Source of the DNA: Chloroflexota bacterium
GTDB taxonomy: Bacteria; Chloroflexota; Anaerolineae; UBA4142; SHND01
Direction of reading: 5' to 3'
DNA: 35,167 nucleotides
NCBI GenBank assembly: GCA_029778615.1
Contig: JAKOPZ010000208.1
Coordinates: 64,001 to 99,167, forward strand
A program made the position numbers and the translations under genes. The notes under the pieces were generated by a model. The model had not been told where the DNA came from and searched no databases. It saw nothing but the letters and a program-made list of their open reading frames with translations. Shown here piece by piece: positions 20,937 through 29,131 of this stretch (position 1 is its first letter; each line of letters opens with the position of its first letter).

Positions 20937-21826
20937 GGTTCGTCACTCTCTTGAGAATTTTTTGGCAGCCCGTCACTCAACGCGGGACGCGTGCGATAGA
21001 CCAGCGTTGTGGTCAGATGCGCGTGTCCCAACATGCGCTGAATTTCTTGCAGACTCGAACCTTCCGCGAGGCGATGCGCCGCAAACGAATGACGCAGCGA
21101 GTGCGGCGTAACGGGCGTTTCGATACCCGCTTGTTTGACGTACTGTTTCAAAATCAGCCAAACTCCTTGCCGCGTGAGCTGCGCGCCGCGCGGATTTACA
21201 AACAACGGACCGTTGTCCGCCGCCGCGCCATAACGCGTACGCGCGCGCGCGAGATAGTCCGCCAACGCGGTCATGGCGCTCGGCGTCAGCGGTACACGGC
21301 GCTGGCGCGCGCCGCTGCCCACTTGGAGCATTGCGTTTTCCATGTCCACATCGCGCACGTCGAGCGTGACCAATTCCGAAACGCGCACGCCCGTCGCGTA
21401 CATCACTTCCAACATCGCGCGGTCGCGCAGCCCTTTGGTGTTGGGTTCGGCGGGCGCGTGCAGTAACGCCGTCACCTGTGCTTCGGTCAACGCGCGCGGG
21501 GGTTGTTTGTTCACGCGCGGCGCATCGAGGTCCAGCGTCGGATTGGAAGCCATCACGCGCATTTCGGTCAGATAAAAGTAAAACGATTTCAGCGCCGCGA
21601 TTTTGCGCGCGATGCTTGCTGCCGAATACTCGCGCGCTTTCAGGTCGAGCAGATACGCTTGCATGAGCAGTGAATCCACGCGCGCCCACGAACTCACATA
21701 CGGGCGCGTCGTCAGCACAAATTGATGGAACTGCAACAGGTCATTGCGGTACGCCATCAATGTATTGCCCGCATAGTGCTTGGCAGTGGCAAGATATTCG
21801 ATAAACTGCTCGATGTGCTGTTCCAT
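20933..21826 (-). CDS. Tyrosine recombinase, XerC/XerD family
   Basis: A 297-residue site-specific recombinase. The SAM-like N-terminal core-binding domain spans 1-95 and the catalytic domain 110-285. Visible catalytic residues are Arg148 (ATGVRVSEL), His242 and Arg245 (HSLRHSFA), His268 (LGHAH) and the nucleophile Tyr277 (TTLVYRTR). The beta-hairpin that reads GKGNKER in Xer proteins reads GSGARQRR here, so the usual Lys appears to be Ser171. A housekeeping role in chromosome dimer resolution is likely by length and similarity, but no dif site was found nearby. It starts 12 nt after the stop of the PLP enzyme gene. Confidence 0.9.
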   Translation of the reverse strand: MEQHIEQFIEYLATAKHYAGNTLMAYRNDLLQFHQFVLTTRPYVSSWARVDSLLMQAYLLDLKAREYSAASIARKIAALKSFYFYLTEMRVMASNPTLDLDAPRVNKQPPRALTEAQVTALLHAPAEPNTKGLRDRAMLEVMYATGVRVSELVTLDVRDVDMENAMLQVGSGARQRRVPLTPSAMTALADYLARARTRYGAAADNGPLFVNPRGAQLTRQGVWLILKQYVKQAGIETPVTPHSLRHSFAAHRLAEGSSLQEIQRMLGHAHLTTTLVYRTRPALSDGLPKNSQESDEP

Positions 21827-21838
21827 GTTAGCAAAATG

Positions 21839-22999
21839 CTAAACGCTCTCGAATGCCTGGTCCAAATCCGTCATCAAATCATACACGTTCTCGACGCCGA
21901 CAGAAAGGCGCACCAGTCCCGCGTCCACTTGGAGCGGCGAGTTGGCAACTGACATGTGTGTCATTGCCGCCGGCACTTCGATGAGCGATTCCACGCCGCC
22001 CAACGATTCTGCCAATACAAACAAGCGGGTCGCCGCCGCAATTTTTTCGGCTGCCGCTTTGCCGCCGCTTGCGATAAAAGAAATCATCCCGCCGCCCGCG
22101 CGCATTTGTCGGCGCGCCACCGCGTGCTGTGGATGCGAGGGGAGCCACGGATACATGACGCGCTTGACGAGCGCGTGCTGTTCGAGCCATTGCGCGAGAT
22201 GCAAAGCATTTTCGGAATGGCGCTCCATCCGCAGCGCCAAAGTTTTCAAGCCGCGCAATACGAGCCAACAGTCAAACGGACTCGGCACCGCGCCCGCCGC
22301 GTTCTGCAAAAATTTCAAACGTTCGTACAACACATCGTCGCTGGTGACAATTGCCCCGCCAATCACGTCACTGTGTCCGCCCAAATATTTGGTCGTCGAG
22401 TGCATCACCAAATCGGCGCCCGATTCGAGCGGGCGCTGCAAATACGGTGTGGCAAACGTATTATCTACACCAACCAAAATATCATGTTCGTGCGCGAGCG
22501 CCGTAATCTCGGCGACATCAATTATTTTCAAAAGCGGATTGGTCGGCGTCTCGATCCACACCAAACGCGTGTTCGGTCGAATTGCCGCGCGAGTCGCCTC
22601 GCAATTCGTCATATCCACGAACGAAAACTCGAGCCCGAATGCGGTGAACACGCGCTGAAACAAACGATACGTGCCGCCGTACACATCATCGGCGACGACG
22701 ATGTGGTCGCCTTTTTTGAAATACAACAGCAAGGTGGTTATCGCCGCCATGCCGGATGCGAATGCCAGTCCATAGCGTCCGCTTTCGAGGGAAGCGAGAC
22801 ATTCTTGCAGCGCGCTGCGGGTCGGATTGTCCGTCCGCGAATAATCATAGCCCAAGTGTTCGCCCACCGCGCGCTGTGCGTACGTTGACGTTTGATAAAT
22901 GGGCGTAATCACCGCGCCGGTTGCGCTATCCGGTTCCTGCCCCACATGAATGGCGCGTGTTTCAAAGTGGAGGGGGTCGGGAGAAGAATGGAGGTTCAT
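21839..22999 (-). CDS. Cys/Met-metabolism PLP enzyme (cystathionine gamma-synthase/lyase type)
   Basis: A 386-residue fold-type I PLP enzyme of transsulfuration. Conserved parts are TPIYQTSTYAQ near the N-terminus, YSRTDNPTRSALQ, the ring-stacking Tyr in DDVYGGTYRLF, IETPTNPLLKIID, Asp179 in VGVDNTFATPY, and the PLP Lys204 in HSTTKYLGGHSDV. The late segment ESLGGVESLIEVPAAMTH is shared by MetB and cystathionine gamma-lyase; sequence alone does not decide between synthase, lyase and homocysteine-forming roles. A consensus promoter ends 10 nt before the ATG, implying a near-leaderless mRNA. The recombinase and PH/SHOCT genes follow closely. Confidence 0.9.
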   Translation of the reverse strand: MNLHSSPDPLHFETRAIHVGQEPDSATGAVITPIYQTSTYAQRAVGEHLGYDYSRTDNPTRSALQECLASLESGRYGLAFASGMAAITTLLLYFKKGDHIVVADDVYGGTYRLFQRVFTAFGLEFSFVDMTNCEATRAAIRPNTRLVWIETPTNPLLKIIDVAEITALAHEHDILVGVDNTFATPYLQRPLESGADLVMHSTTKYLGGHSDVIGGAIVTSDDVLYERLKFLQNAAGAVPSPFDCWLVLRGLKTLALRMERHSENALHLAQWLEQHALVKRVMYPWLPSHPQHAVARRQMRAGGGMISFIASGGKAAAEKIAAATRLFVLAESLGGVESLIEVPAAMTHMSVANSPLQVDAGLVRLSVGVENVYDLMTDLDQAFESV

Positions 23000-23009
23000 A
23001 CAAAAAATG

Positions 23010-23039
23010 ATTATAGGGGTTGCAACAGAAATTTGTCAA
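23010..23039 (-). promoter_or_regulatory. Consensus promoter of the PLP enzyme gene, near-leaderless
   Basis: Perfect TTGACA (23039-23034), 18-nt spacer, perfect TATAAT (23015-23010), then 10 nt to the ATG at 22999. The 5' untranslated region would be about 0-4 nt and no ribosome binding site is present. Confidence 0.88.
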
Positions 23040-23070
23040 AGCCCCTGCGAGACGCGAAAAATAATTTCAC

Positions 23071-23099
23071 TTGTTGTTTATGACGAATCGTTGTATGAT
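23071..23099 (+). promoter_or_regulatory. Promoter of the phn operon
   Basis: TTGTTG (23071-23076), 17-nt spacer, TATGAT (23094-23099), divergent from the promoter at 23010-23039. Initiation near 23106 would give a leader of about 220 nt before phnD. Confidence 0.6.
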
Positions 23100-23105
23100 T
23101 TCGCC

Positions 23106-23326
23106 AGACGTCGCGCCAACGCATGTCAGTTGGCGCATAAACCCCAAATGGAATGAAGACGCCGCAATCCCTCATCCGTACTCACCTGCCCACTTGTTGC
23201 TACAAGCCCTTTCGCGCCGATGCAATTCGCCGTGCAAGGCGCGCGCCTCGCGTGCGTTGGCAAACGGGTATGGACGTTGTACGAAACCGTTGCGCCGAAT
23301 CATTCCAGAAACATCTTGGAGGAGAT
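23106..23326 (+). promoter_or_regulatory. Long phnD leader with an early hairpin
   Basis: About 220 nt without a supported gene. GCGCCAAC (23113-23120) pairs with GTTGGCGC (23129-23136) in a perfect 8-bp stem near the predicted 5' end. An in-frame ATG at 23153 would prefix PhnD with 58 Arg-rich residues and bury its signal peptide, so it is not taken as a start. No known riboswitch motif is recognised. Confidence 0.35.
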
Positions 23327-24472
23327 GTGAAAAAAATATTTTTGTTTACGCTTGTTGCGGTCATTGCCTTGTCACTGATTGCGTGCGGTCCGACCGCACA
23401 GCAAGCACAGCCGACGATTGATGCCGCCGCCGCAACGGTTGCCGCCGGCGCGAACCAGGCAGCGACTGCCGCCGCCGGTGCCGCGAACCAAGCGGCAACC
23501 GCCGCCGCAGGCGCCGCGACCCAAGTCTCCGGAGTTGCGACAGCTGTTGCCACCGCCGTCGCACAACCAACCGCAACGACACCACCGCCCGACTGCGCCA
23601 AAATGGACGGCATGCCCACCGTGAAAGCCGGTGACCTCGGCTCCCCTGAAAAACCGATTATCATCACGCTCGTTCCTTCGGGCGATGTGCCAACCATCAC
23701 CAAAGCAGGCACGGGCATCGCCGACTGCTTGAGCAAGCTCACGGGTCTGACCTACAATATCGAAGTCGGCACAAACTTTGCCGCCTCGATTGAAGCAATG
23801 GGCGCGGGCAAAGCCCCGTTCGGTTTCTTGAACACGTTTTCGGCAATTCTCGCCAAAGAAAAATATGGCGTGACGCCGCTGCTCGTTGCTCTCCGCAACT
23901 ACAAGGGCAAGCCCGAAAACTTTTACAAGGGACAATTCATCGCCAACAAAGCATCGGGCATCAAGACCATCGCGGACTTGAAAGGCAAGACGTTCTGCTT
24001 TGTTGACCCCAACTCGACTTCGGGTTACATCATCCCGCAAATTGTCATGAAAGCGAATGGGATTGACCCCGCCAAAGATTTGAAAGCGACACAGAACGCG
24101 GGCTCGCACGACAATGTTGCGATTGCGGTCTACAAAGGCGATTGTGACGCGGGCGCAACGTTCGTTGACGTACGCACTGATTCCAACCCCATCAAACAAA
24201 ATTATCCGGACATGGTGGAAAAGGTGGACGCGTTCTATATCACCGACAATATCCCGAACGACGGTCTTCAGGTTGCCAAGGGTGTTGACCCGGCAATTGC
24301 GGATGCAACGGTCAACGGGCTGCTCCACATCTCGGGTGACCCGGGTGGTAAAGCCCTGCTCCGCAGTCTGTACAGCTATCTCGGTCTCGCCAAAGTCGAA
24401 CCGACCTTTTACGATGACTTTGAAGGTCTGCTCAAAAAAGCAGGCGTAGACCCCGCCAGTCTCGTTCAATAA
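23327..24472 (+). CDS. phnD: Phosphonate/phosphite-type ABC transporter substrate-binding lipoprotein
   Basis: A 381-residue solute-binding protein of the PhnD/PtxB family. The GTG at 23327 is chosen because GGAGGAG lies just upstream and the product starts with a clean signal peptide ending in LIAC (Cys20). Residues 32-86 are an Ala-rich spacer containing an 11-residue repeat (ANQAATAAAGA). The binding domain begins near residue 105 (IITLVPSGDVPTITKAG) and includes FGFLNTFSAILAKEKYG and FCFVDPNSTSGYIIPQ, typical of periplasmic oxyanion or phosphonate binders. The ligand could be a phosphonate, phosphite or phosphate; no C-P lyase genes lie in the window. It is first in an operon with phnC and phnE. 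Confidence 0.9.
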   Translation: MKKIFLFTLVAVIALSLIACGPTAQQAQPTIDAAAATVAAGANQAATAAAGAANQAATAAAGAATQVSGVATAVATAVAQPTATTPPPDCAKMDGMPTVKAGDLGSPEKPIIITLVPSGDVPTITKAGTGIADCLSKLTGLTYNIEVGTNFAASIEAMGAGKAPFGFLNTFSAILAKEKYGVTPLLVALRNYKGKPENFYKGQFIANKASGIKTIADLKGKTFCFVDPNSTSGYIIPQIVMKANGIDPAKDLKATQNAGSHDNVAIAVYKGDCDAGATFVDVRTDSNPIKQNYPDMVEKVDAFYITDNIPNDGLQVAKGVDPAIADATVNGLLHISGDPGGKALLRSLYSYLGLAKVEPTFYDDFEGLLKKAGVDPASLVQ

Positions 24473-24481
24473 AAAAAAACC

Positions 24482-24514
24482 AGCAGGCAGAGACAATGTT
24501 TGTCTCTGCCTGCT
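24482..24514 (+). repeat. Intercistronic hairpin between phnD and phnC
   Basis: A 15-bp perfect stem (AGCAGGCAGAGACAA with its complement) and a 3-nt loop. No T tract follows on the plus strand, so it is probably an mRNA-stabilising structure that lets the binding protein be made in excess, or a partial terminator. Confidence 0.7.
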
Positions 24515-24561
24515 TGCTACGCGGCAGCTTGTTAAGCACACCCGCTGCCGGAGTGAGGACT

Positions 24562-25320
24562 ATGCTGCGCGTCGAACACTTGACCAAAGTTTTTCCCAAC
24601 GGAACGGTTGCGCTCAAAGATGTCACGTTCGAAGTTGCCGACGGTGAATTTCTCGCCGTCATTGGCTTGAGTGGTTCCGGCAAGTCAACCCTCTTGCGCT
24701 GTATCAATCGGTTAATTGAACCGACCAGCGGAAAAATTATTTGGGACGGCACAGACCTCACTGCCCTCTCGCCGAGTGAGATGCGGCGCGTGCGACGCAA
24801 AATCGGTTTTGTCTTTCAACAATTCAATCTCGTCAGACGCTCCAACGTCATTACCAATGTGTTGACCGGACGGCTCGGTTACGTTAACACCGCGCAATCA
24901 CTGCTCAACGCGTTTTCCAAAGAGGACAATGACCGCGCGCTGAATAATCTGGAGCGGCTTGGGTTACGCGAAAAAGCGTACGTGCGCGCTGATTCGTTGA
25001 GCGGCGGGCAGCAGCAGCGCGTGGGGATTGCGCGCGCGCTGATGCAAGAACCAAAAATCATTCTCGCCGACGAACCGGTTGCTTCGCTGGACCCCGTGCT
25101 CTCGCACTCGATTCTCAAATATCTGGAACAATTGAATAGAGAAGATGGACTCACCGTGTTATGCAGTCTGCACTTTTTGGATCTAGTGCATCGCTACGCC
25201 ACAAGCGCGATTGCGCTCAAGGAAGGACAACTCGTCTTTCAAGGTCTGCCCCAAGAAATTGACGACGCGCAATTCAAAGCGATTTACGGTCAAGAGGCAC
25301 AGCGTGTGTCCATCATTTGA
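24562..25320 (+). CDS. phnC: Phosphonate-type ABC transporter ATPase
   Basis: A 252-residue ATPase that energises import. Walker A is GLSGSGKSTLLR (about 35-46), Q-loop FVFQQFNLV, ABC signature LSGGQQQRVGIARAL, Walker B IILADEPVASLDP, and the switch His lies in CSLHFLDL. The region NVLTGRLGYVNTAQSLLNAF is typical of PhnC. The start at 24562 (MLRVEHLTK) is chosen at the natural domain boundary with a GGAG/GAGG sequence upstream. It is between phnD and phnE on the same strand, separated from phnD by the hairpin at 24482-24514. Confidence 0.93.
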   Translation: MLRVEHLTKVFPNGTVALKDVTFEVADGEFLAVIGLSGSGKSTLLRCINRLIEPTSGKIIWDGTDLTALSPSEMRRVRRKIGFVFQQFNLVRRSNVITNVLTGRLGYVNTAQSLLNAFSKEDNDRALNNLERLGLREKAYVRADSLSGGQQQRVGIARALMQEPKIILADEPVASLDPVLSHSILKYLEQLNREDGLTVLCSLHFLDLVHRYATSAIALKEGQLVFQGLPQEIDDAQFKAIYGQEAQRVSII

Positions 25321-25371
25321 GGTTGGAAAATGGCGATAGAGATTTGATTGACGAATCTCCAATCTCCAACC
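25321..25371 (+). repeat. Hairpin with heptamer repeats between phnC and phnE
   Basis: GGTTGGA (25321-25327) is complementary to TCCAACC (25365-25371). Inside are two copies of AATCTCC (25354-25367) that can pair with GAGATT (25339-25344). It occupies the gap directly after the phnC stop and ends 17 nt before the phnE start. Confidence 0.55.
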
Positions 25372-25388
25372 AGCCGTCTCCCTTCTCC

Positions 25389-27722
25389 ATGGCTCCCGTT
25401 CGAACCAAAACGCCACTCCTCCCCGCGCTCTTGTCGCTCGTCATTCCGGGCGCAGGACAGATGTATCTCGGCGCGCGGATGGTCGCTGCCTCGATTTTTG
25501 GTACGGCTGTCGTGTTGGCATTTTTGATTTGGTTCACGCTGGAAAATTTTCGCGTCGGATTGGTGGAATGGGGGACGCTGAAAACGAGTTGGTTATGGCT
25601 CTTGTTCGCCGTGTTTTGGTTGTGGAATGTTTGGGACGCGTATCGGCGCGCGCACGGCAGAACAACCCCGCGTCTCGTCTCGTTCGGCATTCCCATTTTG
25701 CTCATTTATATCATCGCGTGGCAAGTGACCGATGTAAATTTATTGCGCCTCGTCACGCGTTTTAGCGATGTGCAAATTATTTTTGATGCGCTCATTCATC
25801 CCGACCTCTTGACGCGGGATACAGTTGTGCATCAAGGAATGACGACAATTTGGATTCCCTGTTCCAATCCTCCGCAAACTGTCGGACCCGGTGGCGGTTC
25901 GGGTTTGCCCGTTGGCATAGATAAACCTTGCGGTACGGTCGGCGACACATTGGTCATGGCGGGGCAAGGTTTTGAACCAAATACCACGGGCAATTTATAT
26001 TGGCAAGAATATGGCGGAACAAACGAAGTACAAGTCCGTTCGGGCGGCGCGCCGGTTCTCGTCACCACCGATGCGGAGGGAAAATTTGTTGTGCCCTTCG
26101 CAATTCCCGCGTTCGCGGGACGGGACGGCTTGGACCCCAACTCGCCGATTGTCAACGGCATTGAAGCGCGTTTTATCCGCGAAGTCGGTCCGCTCAAGCC
26201 GAGCGAAAATTTTGGCACCTTGATCGGAAAAATCGAAATTAAACCTGCGCCGGACTGGATGACCGCGTTCGGCATTATGCCTGTCGGCGCGACCCTGCCC
26301 GCCTTTGAACCCGGCGGAATTTTTGTCACGATTGCATTGGGGCTGATGGCAACGCTCATTTCCATTGTCGTCGCCGCGCCGCTCTCGTTTTTTGGCGCGC
26401 ACAATATCATGGCGCGCGTGCGCGGTGGCACGGTCATTTACTATATTGCGCGCGCAATCTTTAACGTCACGCGTTCCATTGACACATTGATTTGGGCAAT
26501 TATTTTGGTGACATGGACCGGGCTCGGCGCGTTCACGGGGCTGATGGCGCTTTCGATTCATTCGATTGCGGCAGTGGCAAAACTGTATTCCGAAGAAGTG
26601 GAACACATTGACCCGGGCCCGGTGGAAGCGACCACGGCGGCGGGCGGCAACTTGCTGCAAAACATTCGCTTTGCCGTGATTCCGCAAATTGTCCCGTCGT
26701 TTCTTGCGTACTCGCTTTTGCGTTGGGATATTAACATGCGCTCGGCAACCGTCGTCGGACTCGTGTCGGCGGCGGGCGTCGGCTTTTATATTTTTGAAGC
26801 CATTCGCAAAGGCGGCTATCGCGAATACGCGGCGGCGTTGTGGTGCATCGCGGTGGTGGTACTGATTGTAGATTTTTTGAGCGCGTACTGGCGCGAACAG
26901 ATTTTCAAGAACGAAGCTCAGGCGAGCAGCGCTCCGCCGAAAGCATTTTACCAAACCCCGCGCGGAATTTTCTACACAGTCCTATTCGTTGCTGTTTTCA
27001 TCCTCAGCTGGAATCTCGCGCAGATTGATTTGGGCAAATTGTTTGAGCCCGCGCCGACCTTTGGCAAAGTACTTTTGGACTTTGTTTCCGTTGACACCAG
27101 TCCCGGCGTGCTTGATTCCGTGATGAGGAATTTGCTCGTCACCATTTTCCAAGCGCTGCTAGCGACGACGCTCGGCGGGGTCATTGCTCTGCCGTTCGCG
27201 TTCCTTGCCGCGCGCAACATCACGGGGCGCACCCGCGCGGCATTGCCCGTTTACTATGCCGCGCGTTTTGTACTGAGTTTTCTGCGTTCGATTGAAGCCG
27301 TGTTGTATGTTGCCATTTTTGTTTTTTGGGTCGGCGTCGGCGCATTCGCGGGGATGCTCGCGCTGTCTATTACGACGTTCGGTTTGATTGGAAAACTTTT
27401 CAGCGAAGCAGTAGAAAATATTGAAGAGGGTCCGGTCGAGGCGTTGACGGCGACCGGCGCGAATCGGTTACAGTCCATCGCGTTTGCGATTGTGCCGCAA
27501 ATTGTGCCGCCGTTTATTTCGTACGCGATTTATCAATGGGACATTAACATTCGCCTCGCCACCATCATCGGGCTTGCGGGCGGCGGCGGCATCGGACAGT
27601 TGTTCCAAAATTACGTCGGACAATTGCAGTATCACAAAGCGGGCACCGTCATTCTTGCGATTGTGATAGTTGTCACCCTGATGGATTTCGCGAGCGCAAA
27701 AATTCGCGAACGCTTGGTGTAA
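25389..27722 (+). CDS. phnE: PhnE-type permease: two fused permease domains plus an extracytoplasmic beta domain
   Basis: A 777-residue permease, about three times a usual PhnE (about 260-280). Residues 10-112 form a small hydrophobic module (LSLVIPGAGQMYLGARM, then further helices). Residues about 150-300 are soluble and outside the membrane, including a beta-rich stretch CGTVGDTLVMAGQGFEPNT like IPT/Ig folds. Two permease domains follow: 305-500 with coupling loop HIDPGPVEATTAAGG (about 406-420), and 580-775 with NIEEGPVEALTATG (about 677-690). A single polypeptide could therefore supply both halves of the channel. The ATG at 25389 is preferred; a TTG at 25317 would add 24 residues. Confidence 0.88.
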   Translation: MAPVRTKTPLLPALLSLVIPGAGQMYLGARMVAASIFGTAVVLAFLIWFTLENFRVGLVEWGTLKTSWLWLLFAVFWLWNVWDAYRRAHGRTTPRLVSFGIPILLIYIIAWQVTDVNLLRLVTRFSDVQIIFDALIHPDLLTRDTVVHQGMTTIWIPCSNPPQTVGPGGGSGLPVGIDKPCGTVGDTLVMAGQGFEPNTTGNLYWQEYGGTNEVQVRSGGAPVLVTTDAEGKFVVPFAIPAFAGRDGLDPNSPIVNGIEARFIREVGPLKPSENFGTLIGKIEIKPAPDWMTAFGIMPVGATLPAFEPGGIFVTIALGLMATLISIVVAAPLSFFGAHNIMARVRGGTVIYYIARAIFNVTRSIDTLIWAIILVTWTGLGAFTGLMALSIHSIAAVAKLYSEEVEHIDPGPVEATTAAGGNLLQNIRFAVIPQIVPSFLAYSLLRWDINMRSATVVGLVSAAGVGFYIFEAIRKGGYREYAAALWCIAVVVLIVDFLSAYWREQIFKNEAQASSAPPKAFYQTPRGIFYTVLFVAVFILSWNLAQIDLGKLFEPAPTFGKVLLDFVSVDTSPGVLDSVMRNLLVTIFQALLATTLGGVIALPFAFLAARNITGRTRAALPVYYAARFVLSFLRSIEAVLYVAIFVFWVGVGAFAGMLALSITTFGLIGKLFSEAVENIEEGPVEALTATGANRLQSIAFAIVPQIVPPFISYAIYQWDINIRLATIIGLAGGGGIGQLFQNYVGQLQYHKAGTVILAIVIVVTLMDFASAKIRERLV

Positions 27723-27723
27723 T

Positions 27724-27759
27724 AAAAAACGTTCGGGGTCAAGACCCCGAACGTTTTTT
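27724..27759. terminator. Bidirectional terminator after the phn operon
   Basis: AAAAAACGTTCGGGGTC and its complement form a long GC-rich stem with A and T tracts on both sides. It serves phnE on the plus strand and the small gene ending at 27759 on the minus strand. Confidence 0.93.
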
Positions 27760-27866
27760 TATCCATCTCGCGAACTATCTATCTCAATGTCTTCATTCGG
27801 TTTGCTGTCCGGCAAGAACCACGCAAGTCCTGCCATCATTCCCAACAGTACAACCACAAGTGTCAT
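27759..27866 (-). CDS. Small single-helix membrane protein, 35 residues
   Basis: A short frame starting MTLVVVLLGMMAGLAWFLP and ending in an acidic tail (PNEDIEIDSSRDG). One transmembrane helix covers residues 2-19. AAAGGA 6 nt before the ATG at 27866 is a good ribosome binding site. A longer version from the ATG at 27890 would add eight residues (MLFAKGRA) but lacks such a site. The stop codon abuts the terminator at 27724-27759. It follows the HEAT/BNR protein gene by 71 nt and may belong to that transcript. Function unknown. Confidence 0.5.
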   Translation of the reverse strand: MTLVVVLLGMMAGLAWFLPDSKPNEDIEIDSSRDG

Positions 27867-27937
27867 TGCCCGTCCTTTGGCAAAAAGCATCGTGCGAAGA
27901 ATGCGCGGGGAAAGGTGATGCTTTTTTTCCAATTTGT

Positions 27938-29011
27938 CTAGCGCGGAGTTACCAACGTCAATACGCGATTGCCTGCGAGTCCATACAATTGTCCATCGCG
28001 GAACGCGAGTTTTGCAATCGCTTCATCACTCGAACCGGCGCTGAGTGCTTGCCAGGTTTTGCCTGCATCGTGACTCACCATCAGCCCTACCGGATAAAAA
28101 TCTACGCGTCCCGTGCCAAGCCACACACCGCGAGCGATATACAACACATTCGCATTTTCGGGGTCAATCGCAATCGCGGAAATCGAATCGCGCGCGCCGG
28201 GCGTCAAGGCAATGCCGCTGTTGACCGCGCTCCACGTTGCGCCGCCATCCACACTCTTGTAAATCCCCATCGCCTCTACACCGGCGTACAATTCTTGCGC
28301 GTTGTTCGGATTCACTGCCAGCGCGGACACTTGACTCGGCAGCACACTCGCGAGCGTCTGCCATGTCTTGCCGCCGTCCATGCTCACATTCAAATCGCGT
28401 TTCGCCGCAACGTACACCAGATTCGCTTGCGAGGGCGCCGACGCATACGCGCCAATGTATTGTTCGTTCACCGTCGCCGCTTGAGCGAGGACGGTGCGAA
28501 TGCGCGCGAGCGAGTCCGCTGCCGCGCCGCGCACCATGGCACTGCGGTCGGTGATAGCGGCTTGCTGCAAATCGTTAATCGCGCTTGTCGCATGAATTTC
28601 GCCCAACGCCCACGCCGCGTTGCGTCGCACCGCAGGCACTGCATCCTGCTGCAGTACGCCGCGCAGTGCCTCGGTCGCTTGTGGCGAGGCGATGTAACCG
28701 AGTACGTCCGCCGCATTCCGCCGCTGGGCAGGATTGGCAGAGCGCAGCGCGACGAGCAATTGCGGCACGGCGGGTTCACCAAGCGCTTCCAAATTACGCT
28801 GGGCGTCTTGGCGCGCGGTGGTCAATTTGTCATTGTTGAGTTCGCCAATCCAACTCGCAATTTGCAGCTCGCGCGGGTCACGCGGTGTTGCCGTTGCGTT
28901 GAAAACTGCGAGCGCGACGACCAACACGAGCGCGCCGATGGCTGCCGCGGTAATCATATAGCGGCGCTGTTTGATTTTTGAAACGATGGGAAAAAGAAAA
29001 GATGTTTGCAT
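27938..29011 (-). CDS. Membrane-anchored HEAT-repeat plus BNR/Asp-box protein
   Basis: A 357-residue protein with one N-terminal membrane helix (about 19-38) that exposes the rest outside. Residues 60-175 are HEAT repeats (AVPQLLVALRSANPAQRRNAAD, AVPAVRRNAAWALGEI). From about 190 to the end comes a beta-propeller-like region with three Asp-box motifs: SMDGGKTW, SVDGGATW and SHDAGKTW. Such repeats occur in sortilin, sialidases and YCF48. The combination suggests a scaffold or assembly role; no catalytic residues are seen. GAGG 7 nt before the ATG supports the start. It lies upstream of the small membrane peptide. Confidence 0.75.
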   Translation of the reverse strand: MQTSFLFPIVSKIKQRRYMITAAAIGALVLVVALAVFNATATPRDPRELQIASWIGELNNDKLTTARQDAQRNLEALGEPAVPQLLVALRSANPAQRRNAADVLGYIASPQATEALRGVLQQDAVPAVRRNAAWALGEIHATSAINDLQQAAITDRSAMVRGAAADSLARIRTVLAQAATVNEQYIGAYASAPSQANLVYVAAKRDLNVSMDGGKTWQTLASVLPSQVSALAVNPNNAQELYAGVEAMGIYKSVDGGATWSAVNSGIALTPGARDSISAIAIDPENANVLYIARGVWLGTGRVDFYPVGLMVSHDAGKTWQALSAGSSDEAIAKLAFRDGQLYGLAGNRVLTLVTPR

Positions 29012-29067
29012 GGGTGTTCCTCGCTCTCGGTGCGAGCAATCGAGTTGTGTGTGAATTACACAAAAAA

Positions 29068-29103
29068 GACGCAGGGCGGACCAAAAAGGTTCCGCCCTGC
29101 GTC
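29068..29103 (-). terminator. Terminator of the tail-anchored protein gene
   Basis: GACGCAGGGCGGA (29068-29080) pairs perfectly with TCCGCCCTGCGTC (29091-29103). Six A at 29062-29067 give the U tract on the minus strand. Confidence 0.92.
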
Positions 29104-29131
29104 ACTCCTTGCATTAGAAAATTCTAATCTC

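Noticed and set aside
23153-23326. Upstream in-frame extension of PhnD from an ATG
   Set aside because: It would place 58 Arg-rich residues before a clear lipoprotein signal peptide; the GTG at 23327 has a strong ribosome binding site.
24482-24514. Hairpin considered as terminator of phnD
   Set aside because: No T tract follows on the plus strand and phnC continues the operon; read as an mRNA-stabilising stem.
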